Below, one piece after another: positions 8,479 to 17,882 of a stretch of 32,203 nt of DNA; position 1 is the first letter of the stretch, and every line of letters begins with the position of its first letter. This DNA comes from an uncultured Anaerobiospirillum sp. (GTDB lineage Bacteria; Pseudomonadota; Gammaproteobacteria; Enterobacterales; Succinivibrionaceae): contig CALXXU010000033.1 in the NCBI GenBank assembly GCA_944392765.1, positions 1 to 32,203 of the forward strand, written 5' to 3'. The position numbers were made by a program, and so were the translations under genes. The notes below the pieces were generated by a model that was not told where the DNA came from, made no database searches, and worked only from the letters and a program-made list of their open reading frames with translations.

Positions 8479-8749
8479 AAACAACATTCCTCACTATGGG
8501 CAAGGCGCTCACGCGCCCCCAAAAGCACTAAACAAGAACAAACCTAAAGCACAATATGAAAGAAGCGACCATAGAGGACGCCGCATTTGTGGCTAAACCA
8601 AGAACAAGGTCAGTGTAGCCCAAATTAGAGCAACAAGCTGGACCCAAGGGGCCAAATGAGACCAATTCCCAACAAGGCACGACTAAGCAGCCACGCTAGG
8701 CCCGAAACCACAACTAATAGCGCCGCCTCCATAACTCACCTCAAAGCCA

Positions 8750-9367
8750 CTACTCCACCCGAGTTAGCGCAAAGAACTCAGGTAAGTGGAAATTAGGTGT
8801 TGGTACGTCCACTGGGTTAAAGGCGACATAATGCTCATGCTCCTTGGTCTCAGAAATCTTGTAGAGATTTAAGGCAAAGGTTTGCCCCACAGCAAAAGCG
8901 TCGTAGCCAGCTAACGCGGCAATGAAGTCACGTGGTACTACCAGCGACACCGACCAAGCCTCCCCACTTTGCTCAGCCTTAATCTGTAATGCCGCAATCT
9001 CAGCGGGGGTAAAGGCAGTGCGCCCCTTACGGCTATGGCCGTGCTTAGCGTAGCAGCAGCCTGCCGAGTTAATTTCGATATTAAGGTAGAGGCAGTGCTC
9101 CAAGCGTGGCGCGAACGAGGCATTATCTGAGCTATCGGCAAAGGCTAAGAACAGCTCAACGGCGCTGTCTTGGCAGACCATGAGCATAGGATCTTGCTGC
9201 GCAAAGACCGTGGTATAAGGGTCAGCCTCTTTGACCTCAAAGCGGCAGTGCAGGCCATCACTTTCCAAGGCTAGCGTTGCCTGAGCTACTGGGCGCTCGA
9301 CGCAGTGCCACAAGTAATGGTCAATTGGCAGCGTCTGAGCCGCCCCATTCAAAGGCAAAACTAGCAT
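8750..9367 (-). CDS. Carbohydrate-binding family 9-like (CBM9-like) protein
   Basis: This is a small cytoplasmic protein of about 205 residues resembling stand-alone CBM9-like domains of the DOMON-type beta sandwich. The supporting segments are an early D-H-Y-L-W-H, the central M-x-V-C-Q-D-S-A-V-E-L-F (the family's Q-D-S-x-V-E-x-F core), L-Y-L-N-I-E-I-N for the next strand, and a late F-x-L-N-L-Y-K. There is no signal peptide with the chosen start. ATG at 9367 has GGGAG eight bases upstream; the longer reading to 9415 adds a stretch without a ribosome site. It is followed on the same strand by nagA after about 270 bp. A link to sugar metabolism is suggested by that proximity but not shown. 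No catalytic motif is visible. Confidence 0.72.
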   Translation of the reverse strand: MLVLPLNGAAQTLPIDHYLWHCVERPVAQATLALESDGLHCRFEVKEADPYTTVFAQQDPMLMVCQDSAVELFLAFADSSDNASFAPRLEHCLYLNIEINSAGCCYAKHGHSRKGRTAFTPAEIAALQIKAEQSGEAWSVSLVVPRDFIAALAGYDAFAVGQTFALNLYKISETKEHEHYVAFNPVDVPTPNFHLPEFFALTRVE

Positions 9368-9891
9368 GATGGCATCTCCCAAAACAAAAAACAGGCCCCA
9401 AGGCTTAGCGCCCATTTTATGACTGAGCGCCCATTCTGTAAAAATTTTCTCTAAATTCTGTGACGTACACGAAATATTTTTTCACAGCGCCCGCCCCTAC
9501 CACTTGCCCACACAGAACTCATCGAGCATAGCCAGCATGAGACAGCTGCGCTTAAACCATCACGTCGCGCCAATCCTCTACTCATCACTGTGTCCCATTT
9601 AACTTAGCTCAAGAACCATACTCACCGTATCGCCAGAAAATGGCTTATTTAAGCCATTTCTATCTATATTAAAAATTCGACGCACTCAAATTTTTGCAAA
9701 AAAAAAAAAGACTTTATTCGTATCCTACGGATTGGTATAAGGCACTATGCGGACAACTGTGTCTAATTGATTTTGCAGCCAAATATAGCCCTATGTGAAC
9801 TTAGCCTGATTTCAGTTAGCAGCTCATACCTCCGCGCCCGTTCCTTACAACTATCAATTTCATCAAGTCCCATGTGGCGAGGTCACAGTCC
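9368..9891. other. Intergenic region between divergent CBM9-like gene and hsdR
   Basis: This 524-bp region has no convincing gene on either strand. It must contain the promoters for the divergent neighbours. Features seen are a run of 12 A at about 9699-9710 and a possible plus-strand promoter. In the latter, TTTATT at about 9714 is followed 17 bases later by TATAAG, with an ATCC-TAC-GGAT inverted repeat in its spacer. The region is more AT-rich than its surroundings. The promoter call is weak because the -35 box matches the consensus poorly. Confidence 0.4.
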
Positions 9892-12813
9892 ATGTCCTAC
9901 ATCTCAGAAGCACAAATAGAGCAAGACCTGCTCACACAGCTTAAGAGTCTAGGCTACGAGCTGGTGACCATTCGCGACCATAACGACCTTGTGGTCAACT
10001 TCCGCAAGCAGCTGGCGCGCTTAAACCAAGCCGATCTGGACGCCAAGAAGGGTGATGTCTCATTTTCGGACGCTGAATTTACCCAGGTTCTCAATAACTT
10101 AGAGCAAGACCAAGTCTATGATGCAGCTAAGAGCTTACGTGACCGTTGCCTCATCGAGCTCGATAATGGCCAAACCGTTTACTTGGACTTATTGCATCAA
10201 GACCCAGCGCGCAACCTCTTTCAGGTCGCCAACCAAATCAAGATGGAGCGTGACGGGCTCAGCACAGTTGAGCATGACAACCGCTATGACGTCACCATCT
10301 TGGTCAATGGCCTGCCCCTAGTCTCGATTGAGCTCAAACGCCCCGGCGTGGAGCTGAGCCAAGCTCTGGCGCAAATCAACCGCTACCGCAAGCACTCGAT
10401 GCGCGGGTTGTTCACCTACACCCAGCTCTTTGTGATCTCCAATGGGGTCAACACTCAGTACTGCTGCAACCAAAACCGCATGTGCGGCAACAGCTTTTTC
10501 CCTATCTCCAAAGGCCAAGCCTTCTTTTGGTCTAAAGCGGACAATGAGCTCATCACCAATCTAACCGACTTTGCTCAGGACTTCTTAGCCCCAGCCCACT
10601 TGGTGGAGATGATCACCAAATTCATGATCATCAAAGAAACCCAAGAATTGATGGTGATGCGCCCCTACCAGATTTACGCGGTCAAATCCGCACAAAAGCG
10701 CATCTTGGTCGAACAGCAAAACGGCTACGTCTTTGCCTGCACCGGCTCGGGCAAGACCTTGACCTCATTTAAGCTCGCCCAGCTCTTGCGCGATGAGAGC
10801 AGCTACGCGGGGCAAACGCGCATCGCCAAGATTATCTTTTTGGTCGACCGTAAAGACCTCGATGATCAGACTATCGGGGAGTACAACGCCTTTGAGCCAG
10901 GCTGCGTTGACAATACCAATTCAACTGCCAAGTTAGTGGCTCAGCTCAAAACACAAAAGAGCGAACTGATAGTTACGACCATCCAAAAGCTGGCCTGCGC
11001 GCTTAACAGCGAAGGCCATCAAAAGGTCATGAAAAAACTGCGCGCTGCACGGATTGTCTTCATCATCGATGAGTGCCACCGCAGCCAGTTTGGAAAGATG
11101 CACGCCGACATTAAGCGCCACTTCAAAAATGCGCTCTACATCGGCTTTACCGGCACTCCAATCTTCGATGAAAACAAGAACAAAGGCCGTACTACTGCTG
11201 ACGTCTTTCACGCCGGTAACCTTGAGCCCTGCCTGCACCGCTACATGATCAAGGATGCTATCCGCGATCACAATGTCCTGCCCTTCTCGGTTGAGCACAA
11301 GAGCTCTATCTTGGGGACAAAGGATGCGCAGTACAAAGCCGAAGATCTGGAGAATGCGAGTTTTTGCAGTGCCCATCACATCGACCGTGATGCCCTATAC
11401 CACGATGAAGAGCGTCTAGAGCACATCGCGCGCGATATCATGGAGCGCCACGACCAAAAGACGCAGCAACGCAGCTTTACTGCCATGTTTGCGGTCGACT
11501 CCATTGCAACTCTAGGGCGCTACTACGACCTGCTGCGCCAACTCAACACTGAGCGCCAAGATCCGCTGCGTATCGCAGCTATTTTCAGCTTTCGCGCCAA
11601 TGAAGATTATGACGATGGCGAGTCCAAAGATCCGACCAGCAAAGAGCTAAGCCAAGAGCTGCTCGCCCGCTGCATCAAGGACTACAACGAGACTTTCGGC
11701 ACCAACTATGGCCTTGAAACCTTCGATGGCTATCGCCAAGACATTGCTCGGCGCATGAAGCAGGCCGATCTGCCGCAGATCGATCTACTCTTAGTCGTTG
11801 ACATGATGCTCACCGGCTTTGACGCTCGGCCGCTCAACACCCTGTACCTTGACAAGACGTTGCGCTGGCACGGCTTGCTGCAAGCTTACAGCCGCACCAA
11901 CCGCATCGATACCATCAATAAACAGAGTGGGCAGATCGTCACCTATCGCAACATCAAGCAAGCTCAAGACAACGCGCTGCGCCTCTTCTCAGGCAACGGC
12001 GACCCTAACGAGTACCTGCTCGAGGGCTATGAGCACTTCTTGGAGCAATGGCAAGAGTTCAGCGCCCAGCTCAAAAAGGTCGCGTCCACACCAGAGAGCG
12101 TAGCCAAGATGGAGAGCGAGGACGAGCTGATGGCCTTTATCGAGGCCTTCAAGAAGCTCCCGCGCATCCTAGGCCTGCTCATGAGTTTTAGCCAATTTAA
12201 TTGGCAGGACTTGGCCAAGCATGGCCTCAATTGCCAAGAGTACAACGAATACAAGAGCCGCTACGTCGATCTATACAACCAATCCAAGCGCCCCGACGCC
12301 AACCAAAAGCTAGCCCTTGATGTGGACTACGAAATTGATTTGGTCTGCATCGATCACATCAACGTCGCCTACATCCTGCGCCTACTCGAACAGGTGCGTA
12401 CGCACGCTAAGGCGCAGCAAGACAAGGTACTCAGTGAGCTCCAGCAAGCCATTAAGGATAGCGATAACCCTGAGGTACGCCTCAAGAGCGACATCATTGA
12501 GACCTTTGTGGTCTCCACCTACCCGAACTTAGACCCCAACACCTCGGTCCAGACCGCCTACCAGCAGTTTGAGCACGACGAGCGCGAACGCGAACTGCAA
12601 GACTTTGCTGAGAAGCAAGGTATCGCGCCCGACATCATTGCTCATGCCTTGGATGACTACGAGTTTAAAGGCTACATCCCTGATGAAGAGCTGCGCAAGC
12701 AACTAAGGGCACAGCCGTACAACCTTGGCTTTTTGCAGCTCAAGCCAATCACTAACAGCATTAAAGATTTCATTTTACAGACAGCCCTTCGCTTTAAGGA
12801 CTTAGGAGACTAA
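9892..12813 (+). CDS. hsdR: Type I restriction enzyme, R (motor/nuclease) subunit, EcoR124-like
   Basis: HsdR is the DNA translocase and endonuclease subunit of a type I restriction-modification complex. The N-terminal PD-(D/E)xK nuclease is visible as Asp133 (R-Y-D-V-T), Glu147 and Lys149 (I-E-L-K); the D-to-E spacing of 14 matches my recollection of EcoR124. The superfamily 2 helicase motor follows: T-G-S-G-K-T at 284-289, D-E-C-H at 393-396, G-F-T-G-T-P, then L-T-G-F-D-A-R and Q-A-Y-S-R-T-N-R. The C-terminal helical region, about residues 700-973, contacts HsdM. Segment-by-segment likeness places it in the IC group. ATG at 9892 has GAGG nine bases upstream; GTG at 9874 is the alternative. 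It leads an R-M-S operon, with hsdM starting 5 bases after its stop. All key motifs are intact. Confidence 0.95.
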   Translation: MSYISEAQIEQDLLTQLKSLGYELVTIRDHNDLVVNFRKQLARLNQADLDAKKGDVSFSDAEFTQVLNNLEQDQVYDAAKSLRDRCLIELDNGQTVYLDLLHQDPARNLFQVANQIKMERDGLSTVEHDNRYDVTILVNGLPLVSIELKRPGVELSQALAQINRYRKHSMRGLFTYTQLFVISNGVNTQYCCNQNRMCGNSFFPISKGQAFFWSKADNELITNLTDFAQDFLAPAHLVEMITKFMIIKETQELMVMRPYQIYAVKSAQKRILVEQQNGYVFACTGSGKTLTSFKLAQLLRDESSYAGQTRIAKIIFLVDRKDLDDQTIGEYNAFEPGCVDNTNSTAKLVAQLKTQKSELIVTTIQKLACALNSEGHQKVMKKLRAARIVFIIDECHRSQFGKMHADIKRHFKNALYIGFTGTPIFDENKNKGRTTADVFHAGNLEPCLHRYMIKDAIRDHNVLPFSVEHKSSILGTKDAQYKAEDLENASFCSAHHIDRDALYHDEERLEHIARDIMERHDQKTQQRSFTAMFAVDSIATLGRYYDLLRQLNTERQDPLRIAAIFSFRANEDYDDGESKDPTSKELSQELLARCIKDYNETFGTNYGLETFDGYRQDIARRMKQADLPQIDLLLVVDMMLTGFDARPLNTLYLDKTLRWHGLLQAYSRTNRIDTINKQSGQIVTYRNIKQAQDNALRLFSGNGDPNEYLLEGYEHFLEQWQEFSAQLKKVASTPESVAKMESEDELMAFIEAFKKLPRILGLLMSFSQFNWQDLAKHGLNCQEYNEYKSRYVDLYNQSKRPDANQKLALDVDYEIDLVCIDHINVAYILRLLEQVRTHAKAQQDKVLSELQQAIKDSDNPEVRLKSDIIETFVVSTYPNLDPNTSVQTAYQQFEHDERERELQDFAEKQGIAPDIIAHALDDYEFKGYIPDEELRKQLRAQPYNLGFLQLKPITNSIKDFILQTALRFKDLGD

Positions 12814-12818
12814 CCCCC

Positions 12819-14387
12819 ATGTCGAAAATCGACAGCTCGGCCCAAGCGCAAGTACTTGCCAGCAAGCTCTGGGAGATCGCCAATGAGTTGCGCGGCACCA
12901 TGGATGCCTCAAAGTTCAAGAACTACATCTTAGGCACCATCTTCTACCGCTACCTGTCCGAGCACACTGAGCGATACCTGAACGAGCAACTGGTTAATGA
13001 TGAGTTAACCTATGAGGAGGCTTTCCCCCTTGATGACTACCATGATGAGTTGACAGCTTGCTCGTTAAGTGAATTGGGCTATGTCATCAAGCCGGTGCAC
13101 TTGTTCCGCACCTTGGTGCAAAAGATCCAAGCTCCAGTAGATGAGGATGATAGGTTCAGCATCGAAGACTACGAGAAAGCAATCAAGGCTCTGACCGAAA
13201 CAACCCAAGGTCGCGACTCCGAGACAACCTTTGCAGGGCTCTTTGACGACATGCGTCTGCAAGATAAAGAGTTAGGCCGCACTGTCGCCGAGCGAACCAG
13301 TCACATATCCTCAGTCATCATCAAGATTAACGAGCTGGATTTTGACCTTACCGACATTGATCTCTTAGGCACAGCCTACATGCAGTTAATTGGCCTTTTT
13401 GCCTCCGATGCTGGCAAAAAAGCAGGTGAGTTCTTTACCCCAACCTGCCTTGCTAAGTTAGTGGCTACTTTGGCTACTATCGGCTTGAGCGAGGCCAAGT
13501 CGGTGGGCGACTGTACCTGTGGCTCAGCCTCTATGCTGCTTGAGGTACAAAAGCACCTCAGCGCTCATAAGGTTGGTCACTTCTACGGTCAAGAGAAAAA
13601 TGCCAGTAACTATAATCTTGCCCGTATGAACATGCTGATGCACGGCATCAACTACCACGACTTTAGCATCTACAACGGCGATACCCTGACCGAAGACCAC
13701 TACGACGATCTTAAGCTCACGGTACAGGTGTGCAATCCGCCTTACTCACTCGAGTACAACCCTAAAACACCAGGCCTAGCAGAAGATCCTCGTTATCGTG
13801 ATGCCGGAGCTGTACCTGCCAAAAAATACGCTGACTTGCTGTTTCTTGAGCACATGATTCACCACATGGATCCACGCGATGGACGCATAGCGGTGCTGAT
13901 GGCCCAAGGAGTGCTCTTCCGTGGCAGCGCTGAGGAAACCATTCGCAAGTACATCATCCAAAAGCTCAACTGCCTCGATGCTGTGATTGGCCTTCCTGAA
14001 AACCTTTTCCATGGCACTGCTATTTCTGTATGCTTGCTAGTGCTCAAAGCCAATCGCAACAAAAATGCTGATAACATCCTCTTCATAAACGCCAGCAATG
14101 AGTTCAAACCGGGCAAGAACCAAAACACCCTAGAGCATGAGCACATTGCCAAAATCGTGGACGCATACATCAAACGTGAAGACATCGACCAGTTTGCTCA
14201 CGTCGCATCCCTCAAGGAGATTGAGGCAAACGACTTTAACCTCAATATTCCGCGCTACGTCAACGTTCCCGAAGCTAAACAAGAGGTTGATCTTGCAGCA
14301 ACGCGCGCAGAGCTCAACTCCATTACCAACGACAAGCAAGAAGCAATAGTCAAAGTTAACGCTATGTTAGCGCAACTTGGGCTCTAA
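12819..14387 (+). CDS. hsdM: Type I restriction-modification, M (N6-adenine methyltransferase) subunit
   Basis: HsdM transfers methyl groups from S-adenosylmethionine to adenine, protecting host DNA, and forms the M2S core that HsdR joins. The N-terminal helical HsdM domain (Q-V-L-A-S-K-L-W-E-I-A-N-E-L-R-G) is followed by the linker G-E-F-F-T-P. SAM motif I reads G-D-C-T-C-G-S-A-S-M-L-L, and the catalytic motif N-P-P-Y lies at 306-309. Motif I departs from the D-P-A-A-G-S-G-S-L-L seen in EcoR124-type enzymes, with Ala in place of the central Gly of G-S-G. Length (522) matches the family (about 520 in EcoR124). A TAGGAG ribosome site lies inside the end of hsdR, showing translational coupling. 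hsdS follows after 13 bases. Confidence 0.95.
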   Translation: MSKIDSSAQAQVLASKLWEIANELRGTMDASKFKNYILGTIFYRYLSEHTERYLNEQLVNDELTYEEAFPLDDYHDELTACSLSELGYVIKPVHLFRTLVQKIQAPVDEDDRFSIEDYEKAIKALTETTQGRDSETTFAGLFDDMRLQDKELGRTVAERTSHISSVIIKINELDFDLTDIDLLGTAYMQLIGLFASDAGKKAGEFFTPTCLAKLVATLATIGLSEAKSVGDCTCGSASMLLEVQKHLSAHKVGHFYGQEKNASNYNLARMNMLMHGINYHDFSIYNGDTLTEDHYDDLKLTVQVCNPPYSLEYNPKTPGLAEDPRYRDAGAVPAKKYADLLFLEHMIHHMDPRDGRIAVLMAQGVLFRGSAEETIRKYIIQKLNCLDAVIGLPENLFHGTAISVCLLVLKANRNKNADNILFINASNEFKPGKNQNTLEHEHIAKIVDAYIKREDIDQFAHVASLKEIEANDFNLNIPRYVNVPEAKQEVDLAATRAELNSITNDKQEAIVKVNAMLAQLGL

Positions 14388-14400
14388 CGTGGACGGATAA

Positions 14401-15618
14401 ATGATGGCTATGCATAAGCTTAGATTTAAGGCCGATGATGGCTCGGATTTTCCAGCTTGGAAATGCAAAACACTGGGTGAGCTTGGCACCTTTCAAAAGG
14501 GCGCACCACTTTCTAAAGCCGCCATCTCAGATAACGGCACGCCACTCATCCTATATGGAGAGCTATACACCACCTACGAAGAAGTAGCATACAACATCGT
14601 ACGACGAACCGAGAAAAAGGTAGAACCAAAGTTCTTAAGCCACATAGGTGATGTGCTCATACCTACATCAGGTGAAACTGCAGAAGAAATCTCAACTGCA
14701 ACTTGCGTGATGCAAGAAGGTGTAATTCTTGGCAGCGATCTGCTTATCTACCGCCCTGTGCCTTGGCTCGATGGCAGGATTCTAAGCTATGTAATTAACC
14801 ATCAGGTCAAGCAAGAAATTTCCCGTGTTGCTCAGGGCCCGCAAATTGTTCATGTCAACAAAAAAGATATCAGTAAAATCAAGGCTTATGTGCCTTCAAG
14901 CCAAGCAGAGCAGCGCAAGATCACCGAGTTCCTTGACGCCATAGATGATATCATCGCTAAGCAGCAAGCCGAGATTAAGGCTTGGGAGCAGTACAAGAAG
15001 GGCTTAGCCCAGAAGCTCTTTGACCAAGAAGTTCGCTTCAAGGCCGACGATGGCTCTGACTTTCCAGCTTGGGAATCAATTCCATTAGCTATGGCGTGCG
15101 ACATCAACCCTAAAACAGAACCGCTTGCTGCTCAGTTCTACTACATGGATCTAAATAGTGTGGACTCAGGTCAATGGAATGAACCTCAACTTTTGCAGCG
15201 CGCTGATGCCCCAAGCAGAGCACAAAGAGTAGCAACTCTCGATGATGTATTCTTCCAGTCAGTACGTCCATACAACCAAGGTCATTACCACATCACTCGG
15301 TTACTGGATAAGCAAATCGTAGCTTCAACTGGATTTATCCAAACAAGGATGCGCAATGGGTGCAATAGCTTCCTATACCACATGTTTTTTGAAGAAGGCT
15401 TCAATAAAGAGATTAACCTCCGCTGTACCGGTTCCAACTATCCTGCAATTAACGCAACCGAATTTGGGAAAATCGTTATATCTTTGCCTTCATCCCCAGA
15501 GCAGCGCAAGATCGCTGAATGTCTTGACGCCATTGATGAGGTGATTGCGCTGGCCAAGGCAGAGCTTGAAAAGTGGCATGAGCTCAAGAAAGGCCTGCTC
15601 CAACAGCTCTTTGTCTAA
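14401..15618 (+). CDS. hsdS: Type I restriction-modification, S (DNA specificity) subunit
   Basis: HsdS reads the split DNA target through two target-recognition domains (TRDs) held apart by conserved helical spacers. TRD1 spans about residues 15-165 and spacer 1 about 166-215 (E-Q-R-K-I-x-E-F-L-D-A-I-D). TRD2 spans about 216-365 and spacer 2 about 366-405 (E-Q-R-K-I-x-E-C-L-D-A-I-D). Each half opens with the same 13 residues, R-F-K-A-D-D-G-S-D-F-P-A-W (14422-14460 and 15034-15072; 33 of 39 bases identical). The two TRDs themselves are unrelated in sequence, so the target is probably asymmetric and bipartite; it cannot be predicted here. At 405 residues it is full length. No second, silent hsdS or invertase gene is present in the window. 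Confidence 0.94.
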   Translation: MMAMHKLRFKADDGSDFPAWKCKTLGELGTFQKGAPLSKAAISDNGTPLILYGELYTTYEEVAYNIVRRTEKKVEPKFLSHIGDVLIPTSGETAEEISTATCVMQEGVILGSDLLIYRPVPWLDGRILSYVINHQVKQEISRVAQGPQIVHVNKKDISKIKAYVPSSQAEQRKITEFLDAIDDIIAKQQAEIKAWEQYKKGLAQKLFDQEVRFKADDGSDFPAWESIPLAMACDINPKTEPLAAQFYYMDLNSVDSGQWNEPQLLQRADAPSRAQRVATLDDVFFQSVRPYNQGHYHITRLLDKQIVASTGFIQTRMRNGCNSFLYHMFFEEGFNKEINLRCTGSNYPAINATEFGKIVISLPSSPEQRKIAECLDAIDEVIALAKAELEKWHELKKGLLQQLFV

Positions 15619-15634
15619 ACTAAGGCTTCGCTTC

Positions 15635-15664
15635 AAGGGCATCTCCCTCACGGCAGATGCCCTT
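15635..15664 (+). terminator. Hairpin after hsdS
   Basis: AAGGGCATCT at 15635-15644 pairs perfectly with AGATGCCCTT at 15655-15664 around a 10-base loop, 17 bases after the hsdS stop. No T run follows, so it is a stem-loop that may protect or terminate the transcript rather than a textbook terminator. Confidence 0.5.
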
Positions 15665-16055
15665 GTCGTCTCGGACTAAACCATCAACGCTGGCGCCATG
15701 CCACAGCGGCTTCTGACGTGTTCAGCGCCCGCACCGCGCACGCTTCATTTGGCAGCCACACTCAAGCCATCGTCACGCCGCTCGTCCCCCTTAGAGACTA
15801 AGGCTGCCTGATACCACTACCGCATGTGGGCGTAAGCTCTCAATAAACCTGGCGCCATCACTAAGCCATTGAGACTAAGGCGCCTTAAGGCATCACAAGA
15901 TGCAAGCCAACGCCGGATCTGCGCTTGGCACGCACTAAGGGCGGCGGCGGGGGTGGCGGGAGGGCGCACTGTGATTGAAGCTGGTCACGAAAGACGCCGC
16001 GTCTTGCTGGAGACACGCAACCTCGATTGGAGCCGCCGCCCGTAGTGCCAAGACG

Positions 16056-16095
16056 CACAAAGGGCATCTCACTTGCGAAAGATGCCCTCTGTGTG
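16056..16095 (-). terminator. Hairpin after cstA with the same stem as the hsdS hairpin
   Basis: AGGGCATCT at 16061-16069 pairs with AGATGCCCT at 16080-16088. The stem is lengthened by CACA/TGTG pairing after a mismatch. On the minus strand it lies about 50 bases after the cstA stop. Its core stem is identical to the one at 15635-15664. Confidence 0.5.
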
Positions 16096-16142
16096 TTCTA
16101 AGCTTGAGCTTACTAAGCGGTGGGCTTAGCTAAGCTTGAGGC

Positions 16143-17882
16143 TTAGGCCTCTTCAATCGCGGTAGCGTGCTGGCCGCCCTTGAAGTGGATGCGTAAGTGG
16201 TGGCTGATGATCGATAAGCCTAAGGCAATCATGAGAACTGCCATAACTACTAAGAAGCAGCCTGCGACCACCAGCACCATGTTCTTACCCCATTGCTGGG
16301 TAATAACCTGGATGACTCCCCATAAGCTCATGACCATCATGAAGACCATTGGGATAAAGGCGATATACCACTTCGAGCCCTTGACCAAGAGGTAGATGGT
16401 GATGCCTAAGAAGGTTAAGGCGGCCATCAGCTGGTTGCTGGCACCGAAGATTGGCCAAATGCTGGCGGCACTGCCCGATAAGGCCATCAGAATCGAGGCA
16501 CCAACCACGATAATGGCAGCGGTGTAGGTGTTGGTGAGGTGACGACGCCATGGGGCTAACTGAGCACGAGCCGTCTTTGGATCAACCTCGATTTCCTTGC
16601 CCTCTTGGTCGATGGTGCGTGGTAAGAAGATCTCTTGCCAAATGAAGCGCCCTAAACGAGTGGCGGTGTCCAGCGAGGTCATCATAAAGGCCGAGATCGC
16701 AAGCGAGATGAAGACCTTGGCATAAACCTCAGGGATGCCCACTGCAGTCGAGAACGAAGCAATCGCGGTAGCAAAGGCCATTGGCTGGTTCTTGCCCATC
16801 TCCATAAAGGTGGCAGGCTCAAAGGACATCACCGCAACTAAGGCCATGACACCAACGATACCTTCCATGATCATGCCGCCATAGCCGATCTTGACCATAT
16901 CCTTTTCGGAGTTGATCTGCTTGGAGGTAGTACCCGAAGCCACCAAGGAGTGGAAGCCCGAGCACGCACCGCAGGCAATGAAGATGAACAGGGCTGGAAT
17001 CATGGCGGTCATATTGCCATCAGCGGTGACCGCTTCCCAACCATTGAAGGCAGCCATCTTGATCTCTGGGTTGTAAGCCAAAATCGAGACGATACCTAAG
17101 GCTAACATACCGTAGAGCAGATAGCTGTTGAGGTAGTCACGAGGCTGGAGTAACCATTGTACTGGGATGACCGAAGCACCAAAGATATAGAGCGCTAAGA
17201 CCGCAAGCCAAACCATGGTGGCCGAACCTGCGTCCATATTAAAGGCATTGACTAAGTCAATTGGAACAATGGTGCCTAAATAAACGCATAAGAAGACCAG
17301 CGGCACAAAGATAAACGAAGCTGGGGCTAAGCGCATCTTGAGGCGCACGGTGCAGAAGGCAAAGATTGGAGCCAGTACAATGAACATGACGCTGGCCGAA
17401 GCTACCTCAGGCAGCTGGACAAACATGCCCGCAATCATAAGCGAGAAGATGGCGACAATCAGCACCAAGCAGGCCATGCAGAAGATTAAGAAGAGCTGGC
17501 GGCCGGTATAGCCCATCAAGCGCTCCATAATAAAGGAGATGGAACGACCACGGTTACGCACCGACATCACCAAGGCAGCAAAGTCGTGGAAAGCACCGAC
17601 AAAGACACAGCCGACTAAAATCCAAATCAGAGCAGGCAGGAAGCCGAAGTAAGCGGCCATAATTGGGCCGACGATTGGGCCTGGGCCGGCAATCGAGGCA
17701 AAGTGGTGGCCGTACAGCACTGGGGCTGGAGTAGGCACATAGTCCACACCATCATATTGGGTATGGGCAGGGGTCGGACGATTAGGATCGATCTTGAAAA
17801 CGCGTGCTAAAAATCCGCCATAGACAAAGTAGGCTAAGACGAAGTAAGCAAGGCAGATGCAGAAAAGTACAGAGCCGCTCAT
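16143..17882 (-). CDS. cstA: Carbon starvation protein A family transporter
   Basis: This is an inner-membrane transporter of the CstA family; characterised members import peptides or pyruvate. The N-terminus carries the family blocks Y-F-V-Y-G-G-F-L-A-R, H-T-Q-Y-D-G-V-D-Y-V-P-T and H-H-F-A-S-I-A-G-P-G-P-I-V-G-P. These are followed by many hydrophobic segments (I count about 15) and the S-L-D-T-A-T-R-L-G-R-F block. ATG at 17882 has AAGGAG nine bases upstream, so the ten extra codons from 17912 are not used. The 579-residue length matches the shorter CstA form rather than E. coli CstA or BtsT (about 700 residues). Substrate is not determinable. In an anaerobe with PorAB, pyruvate or peptide uptake would both make sense. 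The gene stands alone with a 276-bp upstream region. Confidence 0.93.
   Translation of the reverse strand: MSGSVLFCICLAYFVLAYFVYGGFLARVFKIDPNRPTPAHTQYDGVDYVPTPAPVLYGHHFASIAGPGPIVGPIMAAYFGFLPALIWILVGCVFVGAFHDFAALVMSVRNRGRSISFIMERLMGYTGRQLFLIFCMACLVLIVAIFSLMIAGMFVQLPEVASASVMFIVLAPIFAFCTVRLKMRLAPASFIFVPLVFLCVYLGTIVPIDLVNAFNMDAGSATMVWLAVLALYIFGASVIPVQWLLQPRDYLNSYLLYGMLALGIVSILAYNPEIKMAAFNGWEAVTADGNMTAMIPALFIFIACGACSGFHSLVASGTTSKQINSEKDMVKIGYGGMIMEGIVGVMALVAVMSFEPATFMEMGKNQPMAFATAIASFSTAVGIPEVYAKVFISLAISAFMMTSLDTATRLGRFIWQEIFLPRTIDQEGKEIEVDPKTARAQLAPWRRHLTNTYTAAIIVVGASILMALSGSAASIWPIFGASNQLMAALTFLGITIYLLVKGSKWYIAFIPMVFMMVMSLWGVIQVITQQWGKNMVLVVAGCFLVVMAVLMIALGLSIISHHLRIHFKGGQHATAIEEA

Larger units (their letters stand above)
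15619..16142. other. Intergenic region between convergent hsdS and cstA
   Basis: This is a 524-bp non-coding stretch between convergent genes. It holds two hairpins with the same stem sequence (15635-15664 and 16056-16095), one near each gene end, and a G-rich tract at 15939-15964 matching the G-quadruplex pattern. I see no credible gene: a 60-codon minus-strand frame at 15885-16067 reads a poly-proline run from the G-rich tract and lacks a ribosome site. Confidence 0.6.
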
